Assembly (NCBI RefSeq): GCF_009708075.1 | Contig: NZ_WMBT01000007.1 | Location: 1 to 64,000, forward strand | Reading direction: 5' to 3' | DNA from: Paracoccus lichenicola | GTDB taxonomy: Bacteria > Pseudomonadota > Alphaproteobacteria > Rhodobacterales > Rhodobacteraceae | Length of the DNA: 64,000 nucleotides | Shown here: positions 50,970 to 58,730 of the stretch, piece by piece | How the letters are laid out: the number at the start of each line of letters is the position of its first letter | Numbering within the stretch: the stretch's first letter is position 1 | Translations under genes and position numbers: made by a program | The notes under the pieces: model-generated | The model's database searches: none | What the model was told of the DNA's origin: nothing | What the model saw: only the letters and a program-made list of their open reading frames with translations

Positions 50970-52817
50970 GTGAACCAGAACCGGGCGGGCCGCCTCAAGA
51001 CGCTTCTTCTGGCGGTCGCGCTGGCGGGGCTGGCCGGGGGCCTGGTCCTTCGGGCCGGGGGCTTGCCGGATCTGGCGCGCGCCGCCTGGCTGGCCGGGGC
51101 GCTGCCGGTGCTGGCCGCCCTGCTGGCCGAGATCGGGCGCAGCCTTTCGCGGCGCGAGGTGGGTCTCGACATCGTCGCGGCCCTGTCGATGTCGGCGGCG
51201 ATCCTGCTGGGTGAAACCCTGGCCGCCGCCATCGTGGCCCTGATGTATTCCGGCGGCACCTTCCTGGAAGGCTTTGCCGAGGGCCGGGCCCGGCGCGAGA
51301 TGCGCGACCTTCTGTCCCGCGTGCCCCGCACCGCGACCCGTCACAGCCATGGCCGGCTGGAGGAGGTGGCCCTGGAGGCCATCGCGCCCGGCGACCGGCT
51401 GCTGATCCGGCAGGGCGACGTGGTGCCGGTGGACGGGCAGGTCGCCTCGGCCACGGCGTTCCTGGACAGCTCGGCCCTGACGGGGGAATCCCTGCCGGTC
51501 CGCCTGGGGCAGGGGGCCGAGGCGCTGAGCGGGGCGACCAATGCCGGGGACGCCTTCGACCTGGTGGCGCTGCGCGAGGCCCGGGACAGCACCTATGCCG
51601 GGATCGTCCGCCTGGTCGAGGAAGCGCAGCGGTCCAAGGCGCCCCTGTCGCGGCTGGCCGACCGCTGGTCGCTGGGCTTTTTGGCGGTCACGGTCGCCAT
51701 CGCAGGGGCCGCCTGGTGGTTCACCGGCGATCCGGTCCGGGCGGTGGCCGTGCTGGTGGTGGCGACGCCCTGTCCGCTGATCCTGGCCGTGCCCGTGGCG
51801 CTGGTCGCGGGCCTGTCGCGGGCCGCGCATTTCGGCGTGCTGGTCAAGGGCGCCGGGCCGCTGGAGGCGATGGCGCGGGTCCGCACGCTGATCCTGGACA
51901 AGACCGGCACCCTGACCGACGGACGCCCGCAGATCGTCCGGATCGAGGCTAGGTGCGGCATGGCACCCGACGACGTGCTGCGCCTGGCCGCCGCGCTGGA
52001 CCAGCTGTCCAAGCATCCGGTGGCGCAGGCCATCGTCCAGGCCGCGCGCGACCGCGACCTGCCCTTGCCCCTCCCCCGCGACGTGGCCGAGACCCCGGGC
52101 GAGGGGGTGGCGGGCATCCTCGACGGCCACCGGGTCGCGGTCGGGGGCCAGGGCTTTGTCGCGGGCCGTCTTGACGGGGCGGCGGGCGATCCCCCGGACG
52201 CATCGCCGGGTGCGGTGACGGTCGCCGTGGGGGTGGACGGCCGCATGGCCGGGCATCTGGTGATGTCGGACCCGCTGCGCGAGGGCGCGGCCGGGATGCT
52301 CGCGCGCCTGCGCGGGCAGGGCATCGCCCGGATCCTGCTGGCCACGGGCGACCGGGACGACGTGGCCCGGCGCGTCACCGAAGGGCTTGGCCTTGACGGC
52401 ATCCGCGCGGGGCTGACGCCCGACGGCAAGGTGCTGCTGGTCCTGGCCGAGCGCAAGAACGGCCCGGTGATGATGGTGGGCGACGGCGTGAACGACGCGC
52501 CCGCCCTGGCCGCCGCCGATGTGGGCGTCGCCATGGGCGCGCGCGGCGCCGCCGCCAGCGCCGAGGCCGCCGATGTCGTGCTGCTGGTGGACCGCATCGA
52601 CCGCATCGCCATGGGGGTCGAGATCGCGCGCCGTGCGCGCGGGATCGCGCTGCAAAGCGTGGCCGCCGGGATCGGCTTGTCGGTCGCGGGCATGATCGCC
52701 GCCGCCTTGGGATACCTGACCCCCGTCCAGGGCGCGCTGATCCAGGAAGGGATCGACGTGGCCGTGATCCTCAACGCGCTGCGGGCTCTGCGCATCACGC
52801 CCGCCGGCTCAGCGTGA
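50970..52817 (+). CDS. P1B-type metal-transporting ATPase with TPC motif
   Basis: 615 residues. The motifs of P-type pumps are complete: TGES in DSSALTGESLPVRLG, phosphorylated Asp310 in LILDKTGTLTDG, SKHPVAQAI and GDGVNDAPALAAADVGVAMG. The ion-binding membrane motif is TPC (residues 266-268, VVATPCPLIL) instead of the CPC of copper and zinc pumps, and there is no N-terminal metal-binding domain. The metal cannot be deduced. The start is GTG 50970 with AAAGGA 7 nt upstream; GTG 50955 is an alternative. It is divergent from the ArsR-type gene. Confidence 0.85.
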   Translation: MNQNRAGRLKTLLLAVALAGLAGGLVLRAGGLPDLARAAWLAGALPVLAALLAEIGRSLSRREVGLDIVAALSMSAAILLGETLAAAIVALMYSGGTFLEGFAEGRARREMRDLLSRVPRTATRHSHGRLEEVALEAIAPGDRLLIRQGDVVPVDGQVASATAFLDSSALTGESLPVRLGQGAEALSGATNAGDAFDLVALREARDSTYAGIVRLVEEAQRSKAPLSRLADRWSLGFLAVTVAIAGAAWWFTGDPVRAVAVLVVATPCPLILAVPVALVAGLSRAAHFGVLVKGAGPLEAMARVRTLILDKTGTLTDGRPQIVRIEARCGMAPDDVLRLAAALDQLSKHPVAQAIVQAARDRDLPLPLPRDVAETPGEGVAGILDGHRVAVGGQGFVAGRLDGAAGDPPDASPGAVTVAVGVDGRMAGHLVMSDPLREGAAGMLARLRGQGIARILLATGDRDDVARRVTEGLGLDGIRAGLTPDGKVLLVLAERKNGPVMMVGDGVNDAPALAAADVGVAMGARGAAASAEAADVVLLVDRIDRIAMGVEIARRARGIALQSVAAGIGLSVAGMIAAALGYLTPVQGALIQEGIDVAVILNALRALRITPAGSA

Positions 52818-53309
52818 GGGGGCAAGCGCCCGCGCCTCGGCCCGGATGCGGATCGCCAGCACCGCCGCGTTCAGGGCGCTGAAGACCACCGCGACGGGCC
52901 ACAGGCCCAGCACCAGGGGCGCGACCGCGATCTCGGCCACCACGACCGCATAGTTGGGATGGGCCATCCAGCGATAGGGGCCGCGCCGGACCAGCGGCTC
53001 GTCCAGGACGATGATGCGCGTGGTCCAGCGGGACCCGAGGCTGGCCAGCACCCACAACCGGCACAGTTGCAGGACGGCAAAGACCGCCAGCCAGCCGGGA
53101 TCGACGGGGCGGGACCAGCCCCCCATGCAGATCGCCAGCAGCCAGGCCGCGTGCAGCGCCACGATCAGCGGATAATGGCCCGCGCCATGTTCGACGGCCC
53201 CGCGCGCCAGCAGCCGGCGGGTGTTGCGGCGCGCCAGCACCAGTTCGCCCCCGCGTTGCAGCAGCAGGAAGGCGATGAAGGCCAGGGCCGCGGGGTGGAC
53301 CTCGGCCAT
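52809..53309 (-). CDS. Isoprenylcysteine carboxyl methyltransferase-like membrane protein
   Basis: 166 residues with four to five membrane helices. The C-terminal VRRGPYRWMAHPNYAVVVAE is the SAM-binding signature of ICMT-like methyltransferases. In bacteria such genes are commonly coupled with type III polyketide synthases (as SrsB with SrsA) and methylate the alkylresorcinol product. The ATG immediately follows the PKS stop codon. Confidence 0.85.
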   Translation of the reverse strand: MAEVHPAALAFIAFLLLQRGGELVLARRNTRRLLARGAVEHGAGHYPLIVALHAAWLLAICMGGWSRPVDPGWLAVFAVLQLCRLWVLASLGSRWTTRIIVLDEPLVRRGPYRWMAHPNYAVVVAEIAVAPLVLGLWPVAVVFSALNAAVLAIRIRAEARALAPSR

Positions 53310-54365
53310 TCACGCCACCCGGATCGGCAGGATCGACAGCGTGAAGCCCGGTCCCAAAGCCATGGCCAGCAGGTCGCCTCGTTGGCCCGATTGCAGCACG
53401 GCCTCCAGCACGAACAGCACGGTGGGCGCGGACATGTTGCCGCAGCGGGCCAGCACCTGCCGTTCGGCGTCCAGCGTGCCCGGGGCCAGGTCCAGCGTGC
53501 TTTCCAGCGCGGTGATCACCTTGGCCCCGCCCGGATGGCAGACATGGCGGTCCACCGTTCGGTCAGGGACCATCGCGTCCAGGGCGGCGCGCAACTCGGC
53601 CTCGGCAAAGGCGGGGATGGAGCGGTCGAAGACCACGCCCAGGCCGGTTTCCTCGACCGTCCAGCCCATGATGCCCAGGGTGTCGGGCCACATGTGCTGG
53701 CGGCCCGGGCCGATCTCGGGCTTGTCCCCGTCGCCCTCATGCCCGGCCCGCAGCACGGCGGCCGCCGCCCCGTCGCCGAACAGCGCGGTGGCGATGATGT
53801 CGGCCTTGGTCAGCCGGTCCAGGCGGAACAGCAGGGTGCAGGTCTCGACCGCGACCATCAGGACCACCGCGCCGGGCCGGGCGACTGCCAGATCGCGCGC
53901 GATGGCCAGGCCCGACACGCCCCCCGCGCAGCCAAGCCCGAACACGGGCACGCGCATCACGTCCGTGCGAAAGCCCATGGTCCCGGCGGTCAGGGCTTCA
54001 AGCGTCGGCGTGACGATCCCGGTCGAGGAGACCGTGACCACCACATCGACCTGCCCGGCGGTCAGCCCCGCTTGGGTTAGCGCCAACCCCGCCGCCTCGC
54101 AAAACAGCCGGGAGGCCCCCGCCGCATAGGCCCGGGTCCGGTCGGTCCAGCCATGGGGCTGGCGGAACCAGTCCAGGGGGACGACCGAATGGCGCGTGTC
54201 GATGCCCGCGTTTTCAAAAGCCGGGGCGAGGCGGTCGAACTGGGCGAAGCGCTGCCCCAGCAGGGCGCGGGATTCCCGGATGACATCCTCCTGGACCAGC
54301 ACCTCGGGCGGGACCGCCGTGGCCAGGGACAACAGCCGCGGGGGGCCAAGGGTCTGCGTGGTCAT
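53310..54365 (-). CDS. Type III polyketide synthase
   Basis: 351 residues of the chalcone-synthase fold. The catalytic triad is Cys146 (VFGLGCAGGVSG), His277 (RHVCHPGGAKV) and Asn310 (ARCGNMSAPTVL). The last motif GPGFTLSIL is the usual GPG loop. Probably makes alkylresorcinols or alkylpyrones from long-chain acyl-CoA, which the next gene would methylate; such lipids act in membranes. The chain length cannot be told. Confidence 0.9.
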   Translation of the reverse strand: MTTQTLGPPRLLSLATAVPPEVLVQEDVIRESRALLGQRFAQFDRLAPAFENAGIDTRHSVVPLDWFRQPHGWTDRTRAYAAGASRLFCEAAGLALTQAGLTAGQVDVVVTVSSTGIVTPTLEALTAGTMGFRTDVMRVPVFGLGCAGGVSGLAIARDLAVARPGAVVLMVAVETCTLLFRLDRLTKADIIATALFGDGAAAAVLRAGHEGDGDKPEIGPGRQHMWPDTLGIMGWTVEETGLGVVFDRSIPAFAEAELRAALDAMVPDRTVDRHVCHPGGAKVITALESTLDLAPGTLDAERQVLARCGNMSAPTVLFVLEAVLQSGQRGDLLAMALGPGFTLSILPIRVA

Positions 54366-54521
54366 GTCATGGCACCCGTGCGGCATGGATCGACAGGAAC
54401 GCCCGCCGGTCCCGAAACGCCCCCGCGCGCCGCGCACGTTTCGGTGACGGGATCCCGCGCCGCCCGGGGGAACAACCCCGCCCCCGGGACGGTTGATCCC
54501 TGCAACCCGGCACAGGAGGCC

Positions 54522-54686
54522 ATGATGCGTGACGCGGAAAAGGACATGGACCTGGACAAGGACCAGACCACGCGGCCTTCGCTGCGCAAGGGGGACGGGC
54601 CGATCCCGCCCTCGGGCAGCGCGCGCCAGCCTGTCCACGACCCCCGGACCACCCCCGCCCCGGCCAGCGACGACCCGACCGAGTAG
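54522..54686 (+). CDS. Small polar protein of unknown function
   Basis: 54 residues, starting MMRDAEKDMDLDKDQTTRPS, highly charged and rich in Pro, Ser and Thr at the end (TTPAPASDDPTE). No fold is recognised and it is probably disordered. A good AGGAGG site precedes the ATG at 54522. It is convergent with the sorbosone-like gene with no gap between the stops. It may be a stress-related small protein. Confidence 0.55.
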   Translation: MMRDAEKDMDLDKDQTTRPSLRKGDGPIPPSGSARQPVHDPRTTPAPASDDPTE

Positions 54687-55991
54687 TCAGGTCCCGCTGA
54701 CGCGCCACACGACGTTGCCCACGTCGTCGGCCACCAGCAGCGAGCGCCCGTCCGCCCCCACCGCGACCCCCACGGGACGGCCGAAGGCGTGGCGTTCGTC
54801 GTCCGACAGAAAGCCCCACAGCAGGTCGCGCGGCGGGCCTGCCGGGCGGCCCTTGTCAAACGGCACGAAGACCACCCGATAGCCGCTCAGCGTCGAGCGG
54901 TTCCAGGACCCGTGCTGGCCGATCACCATGCCCTCGCCAAAGCCCGGCAGCGTGCCCGCCGGCATCCAGCACAGGCCCAGGGACGCGGTATGCCCGCCAA
55001 GCGCGTAGTCGGGCGTGATCGCGCGGGCCACCAGGTCGGGCCTTTGTTCCACGCGGTCGTCCACCGTCTGGCCCCAGTAGCAGTAGGGCCAGCCGTAAAA
55101 GCCGCCCTCCTGCACCGATGTCAGGTAATCCGGCGGGGTCTCGTCGCCCAGGCCGTCGCGTTCGTTCACCACCGTCCACAGCACGTTCGTCGCGGGTTCC
55201 CAGGCCATGCCCACGGCATTGCGCAGCCCGGACGCGAAGACGCGCGCCTGCCCGCTGGCAAGGTCCAGTTCCCAGATGGCCGCGCGGCCATCCTCGGCCT
55301 CCATCCCCTTGTCGCCGATATTGCTGAGCGACCCCACGCCCGCGTAAAGACGCGTTCCGTCGGGCGAGGCGAGCAGGCTGCGCGTCCAGTGCCCCCCGGG
55401 CTTGAAGTCCACCAGCCTGCGCCCCGGTCCCGTCAGCCGCGTCTGGCCCTCCTGATAGGGGAAGGCGACGATGCCGTCGGTGTTGCCCAGGTAGAAGGTG
55501 CCGCCCGCCAGCGCCATGCCGAAGGGCTGGTTCTGTCCCTCCACGAAGACCTCGCGGATCTCGGCCACCCCGTCCCCGTCCCCGTCGCGCCACAGTGTGA
55601 CGCGGTTGGCGCTGGTGCCGATGGCATGGGCGCGGCGCATGGTGGCCTGGGCGGCGCGGTCCATCAGCGTCCTGGCGGGTCCCGGCTGTTCCTTGGCCTC
55701 GGCCACCAGCACGTCGCCGTTGGGCAGCACCTCGATCCAGCGCGGATGGTCCAGGTTTGACGCGAAGGCGTTGACCGCCAGCCCCGGGGCGGCATCGGGC
55801 ACATGCCCGGGCGCCCAGCCTTTCGCCGAGGGCATCTTCAGCGTCATGATGCCCTGCCTGCGGGCCGGGGGAATGGCGGGGACCAGACCCACGGCCTGCG
55901 TCCGGGGCGCGCCAAAGCGCCGCAGCGCCACCATGGTGCCGCCGACAAGGGCCGTCGCCTTGGCCAGGAAATCCATCATCCGCCCCCGCAT
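54687..55991 (-). CDS. Sorbosone dehydrogenase-like (PQQ-type) beta-propeller protein
   Basis: 434 residues. Similar to L-sorbosone or soluble PQQ glucose dehydrogenase: NAFASNLDHPRWIEVLPNGD, VLVAEAKEQPG, NQPFGMALAGGTFYLGNTDG, ASGLRNAVGMAWEP and GGFYGWPYCYWG and MVIGQHGSWNRS. The N-terminus is short and weakly hydrophobic (FLAKATALVGGTMVALRRFG), so export is uncertain. The electron acceptor and substrate are not clear. ATG 55991 is the first; 55979 or 55976 (MMDF, MDF) are alternatives. Confidence 0.75.
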   Translation of the reverse strand: MRGRMMDFLAKATALVGGTMVALRRFGAPRTQAVGLVPAIPPARRQGIMTLKMPSAKGWAPGHVPDAAPGLAVNAFASNLDHPRWIEVLPNGDVLVAEAKEQPGPARTLMDRAAQATMRRAHAIGTSANRVTLWRDGDGDGVAEIREVFVEGQNQPFGMALAGGTFYLGNTDGIVAFPYQEGQTRLTGPGRRLVDFKPGGHWTRSLLASPDGTRLYAGVGSLSNIGDKGMEAEDGRAAIWELDLASGQARVFASGLRNAVGMAWEPATNVLWTVVNERDGLGDETPPDYLTSVQEGGFYGWPYCYWGQTVDDRVEQRPDLVARAITPDYALGGHTASLGLCWMPAGTLPGFGEGMVIGQHGSWNRSTLSGYRVVFVPFDKGRPAGPPRDLLWGFLSDDERHAFGRPVGVAVGADGRSLLVADDVGNVVWRVSGT

Positions 55992-56050
55992 CGTTGCCGC
56001 GCCACGCTACAGCAGCGCCGCCCGCAGTCAAACCCCAAGCGTCGGCGCCG

Positions 56051-57877
56051 TCACTCGGCCGCGCGGGCGGAGGGGGGAAACAGAAGGTCCGCCAGGACCC
56101 GGCGCAGGGCGGCGGGGGCGAAGGGCTTCTGGATCAGCGGCGCGTCCTCGAACCCGCCGGGCAGATGTTCCCGGCCATAGCCCGACACGAAGCAGAACGG
56201 GATGCGGGACCGGCGCAGCCGCTCCGCGACGGCATCGACGGCTTGCCCCTTGAGGTTTCCGTCCAGCAGCGCAAGGTCGAACCGGTCCCCGTCCAGCGCC
56301 GCCAGGGCGGCATCGACCGTGCGGGCGACGCGGACCGGGCCTGCGCCCGCGTCCTCAAGCTCGGACCGGATGTCCATGGCGACCAGGGGTTCGTCCTCGA
56401 CCACGAGGATGGTGCATCCCTCCAGGGCCGCCGCGGGGACCAGGGCGGGTTCCGCCGGGCCGATGCCGGAACCGGTCCCGGCCTTCAGGGGGGTGACGCC
56501 TTCGCGCAACCGGATGGTCCAGACGACGCCGCCGGGCTGCCAGTCCACGGTGACGGCGCCGTCCTCGCCCCCCGCCACCGCCGCGATCAGGTCCGACCCG
56601 AAGCCGCCCTTGGCGGGCGGGGTGACGGGCGGCCCGCCGGTTTCGCGCCAGGTCAGGCGGATGCCCTTGCCTTGCAGCGACCAGTCCAGGTGGACCATCC
56701 CGTCGGGGACAGACAGCGCGCCGTACTTGGCGGCGTTGGTGCCCAGTTCGTGCAGCGCCAGCGCCATGCGCAGCATCGTGTCGGGGGTCAGTTCCACCGG
56801 CGGACCGCTGCGGCGCAACCGGTCGCCGTCCAGGGTGCCCCCGCGGATCTGGTCGTCGATCATCCGGTCCAGGGGCGCGCTGGACCAGGTCGAATCCGAC
56901 AGGATCGAATGGGCGCGGGACAGGGCCTGCAAGCGGCCGTTGAAGCTTTGCTCGAAATCCTGCAGCCCGGCGGACCGGCGCAGGCCCTGGCGGGCGATGG
57001 CCTGGACATTGGCCAGGGTGTTCTTGATGCGGTGGTTCAATTCGCCCACCAGCAGCGCGCGGACCTCCTCGGCGCGCTTGCGCTCGGTGATGTCCAGGAT
57101 TTGCAGCGACAGCGTGCGCTGTTCCCCCTCCACCAGGATCGAGCCGTAGATCGCGCAGGAGATCGGTCCCCGCCCCCCATGGCCCAGGGGGATTTCGGCC
57201 GAATGGCGGGGCGCTGCCCCGTCGCCGGGGCGCAGCCAGGCGCGCAGCGTGGCCGCACCCGCCGGATCCAGCCAGCCGCCGTCCAGCGCGGGGCGTCCCA
57301 TCATCCGCGCCGCCGGAACGCCGAACATGCGTTCGGCCCCCTGCGACCAGTCGCGGACCGTCAGGTCCTGGTCCAGCGTCACGAAGGCCAGGGGCGAATT
57401 GTCGGTATGGGCGCGCAGCCGGTTGGCGGCGCGGTCGCGGTCGCGCGCGATCCGCTCCATCTCGTCGCGCTGGCGTTGCAGGTCGCGGGCCTGCTGGCCG
57501 ATGCGGAAGAACACCTCGGCCTTGGATTTCAGCACCACCGGGTCGATGGGCTTGAAGATGTAATCCACGGCGCCCGCCTCGTAGCCCCGGAAGCGGCGCG
57601 TTTCGTCCCGTTCGGCGGCGGTGACGAAGATGATCGGCACGCCGCGCGTGCGTTCGATGGACCGCATCATTTCGGCCAGGTCATAGCCGTCGGTGCCCGG
57701 CATGTGCACGTCCAGGAAGGCCAGCGCGTAATCGTGGACCAGCATCAGTTCCAGCGCCTCGTTGGCGGAGCGGGCGTGATCGACGGCCAGCCCGTCGCGG
57801 CGCAGCAGCGCGTCCAGCGCGACGATGTTTTCGGCGATGTCATCGACGATCAGGAAGCGGATGGGGCTGTCAGGCAT
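56051..57877 (-). CDS. Receiver-PAS-HWE kinase-receiver hybrid protein
   Basis: 608 residues. Residues 1-125 form a receiver (phosphorylated Asp56 in ALAFLDVHMPG). A coiled linker and a PAS domain (about 155-275, NSPLAFVTLDQDLTVRDWS, then LSLQILDITERKRAEE) follow. The kinase is of the HWE type: LNHRIKNTLANVQAIARQGL and ALHELGTNAAKYGALS. A second receiver ends the protein (about 490-605, TILVVEDEPLVAMDI and LALLDGNLKG). It has no membrane segment. The start (57877, or 57883) lies inside the end of the cheR gene. HWE kinases often act on PhyR-type general stress signalling; no phyR is in this window. Confidence 0.85.
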   Translation of the reverse strand: MPDSPIRFLIVDDIAENIVALDALLRRDGLAVDHARSANEALELMLVHDYALAFLDVHMPGTDGYDLAEMMRSIERTRGVPIIFVTAAERDETRRFRGYEAGAVDYIFKPIDPVVLKSKAEVFFRIGQQARDLQRQRDEMERIARDRDRAANRLRAHTDNSPLAFVTLDQDLTVRDWSQGAERMFGVPAARMMGRPALDGGWLDPAGAATLRAWLRPGDGAAPRHSAEIPLGHGGRGPISCAIYGSILVEGEQRTLSLQILDITERKRAEEVRALLVGELNHRIKNTLANVQAIARQGLRRSAGLQDFEQSFNGRLQALSRAHSILSDSTWSSAPLDRMIDDQIRGGTLDGDRLRRSGPPVELTPDTMLRMALALHELGTNAAKYGALSVPDGMVHLDWSLQGKGIRLTWRETGGPPVTPPAKGGFGSDLIAAVAGGEDGAVTVDWQPGGVVWTIRLREGVTPLKAGTGSGIGPAEPALVPAAALEGCTILVVEDEPLVAMDIRSELEDAGAGPVRVARTVDAALAALDGDRFDLALLDGNLKGQAVDAVAERLRRSRIPFCFVSGYGREHLPGGFEDAPLIQKPFAPAALRRVLADLLFPPSARAAE

Positions 57878-58730
57878 GTGCATCCGCAAGGCTTGCCACG
57901 CGGCGCCAGATCCGGCAAGGCTCGTCGAAGGGGGCGAAGGCCTTGGCATGGGACGAAAACCGCAGGGTTTCGTGCGACCCGAGGCCCAGAAAGCCGCCCC
58001 GCGCCAGGCCTTCGGCAAACAGGCCCAGGGCACGATCCTGCAAGGGGCTGTCGAAATAGATCAGCACGTTGCGGCAGGACACCAGATGCACCTCGGAAAA
58101 GACCTGGTCGGTGGCTAGGCTGTGTTCGGTGAAGACCGTGCGCGCCCGCAAGCCGCGGTCAAAGGCCACCCGGCCATAGGCGGCGGTATAGTGATCGGCC
58201 AGCGTCCCCGTGCCGCCGGCGCGCTGATAGTTCTGGGAAAACGCGGGCAGGCGGTCGATGGGATAGACGCCCGCCTCGGCCCGGGCCAAGGCGCGGCGGT
58301 TGATCTCGGTCGCGTAGAAGATGGTGCGCTCCAGCAGCCCTTCCTCGCGCAGCAGGATCGCCAGGGAATAAAGCTCCTCTCCGTCCGCGCAGCCTGCCAC
58401 CCAGACCTTGAGCGAGGGGAAGGTGCGCAGGTGCGGGACGACGTTGCGGCGCAGCGACAGGTAATAGGCCGGGTCGCGGAACAACTCGCTGACCTGCACG
58501 GTCATCGCGTCCAGCACGTCGGGCAGCACCGCGTCGTCGCGCAGCACCCGCCCCTGCAGGTCCGACAGCGTGGCGCAGCCCAGCCGTTTGCGCGCCAGGT
58601 CCACCCGCCGGACCAGCGAGGCGCGGGAATAGGACCGGAAGTCGTAATGCCAGCGGCGGTGCAGGGCTTCCAGGAACAGGTCCAGCTCGATGCCGTCCGC
58701 GGGACCGGCCGGAACGGGCGGCAGGCTCAT
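57870..58730 (-). CDS. CheR-type methyltransferase
   Basis: 286 residues. The N-terminal helical domain is followed by a SAM-binding core: VWVAGCADGEELYSLAILL, FYATEINRRALARAEAGVYP and VSCRNVLIYFDSPLQDRALG. The sequence resembles CheR but there is no CheB or chemoreceptor nearby. In such operons the enzyme is thought to modify sensor proteins. It overlaps the hybrid kinase by 4 bp and the HWE protein by 8 bp. Confidence 0.9.
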   Translation of the reverse strand: MSLPPVPAGPADGIELDLFLEALHRRWHYDFRSYSRASLVRRVDLARKRLGCATLSDLQGRVLRDDAVLPDVLDAMTVQVSELFRDPAYYLSLRRNVVPHLRTFPSLKVWVAGCADGEELYSLAILLREEGLLERTIFYATEINRRALARAEAGVYPIDRLPAFSQNYQRAGGTGTLADHYTAAYGRVAFDRGLRARTVFTEHSLATDQVFSEVHLVSCRNVLIYFDSPLQDRALGLFAEGLARGGFLGLGSHETLRFSSHAKAFAPFDEPCRIWRRVASLADAHA

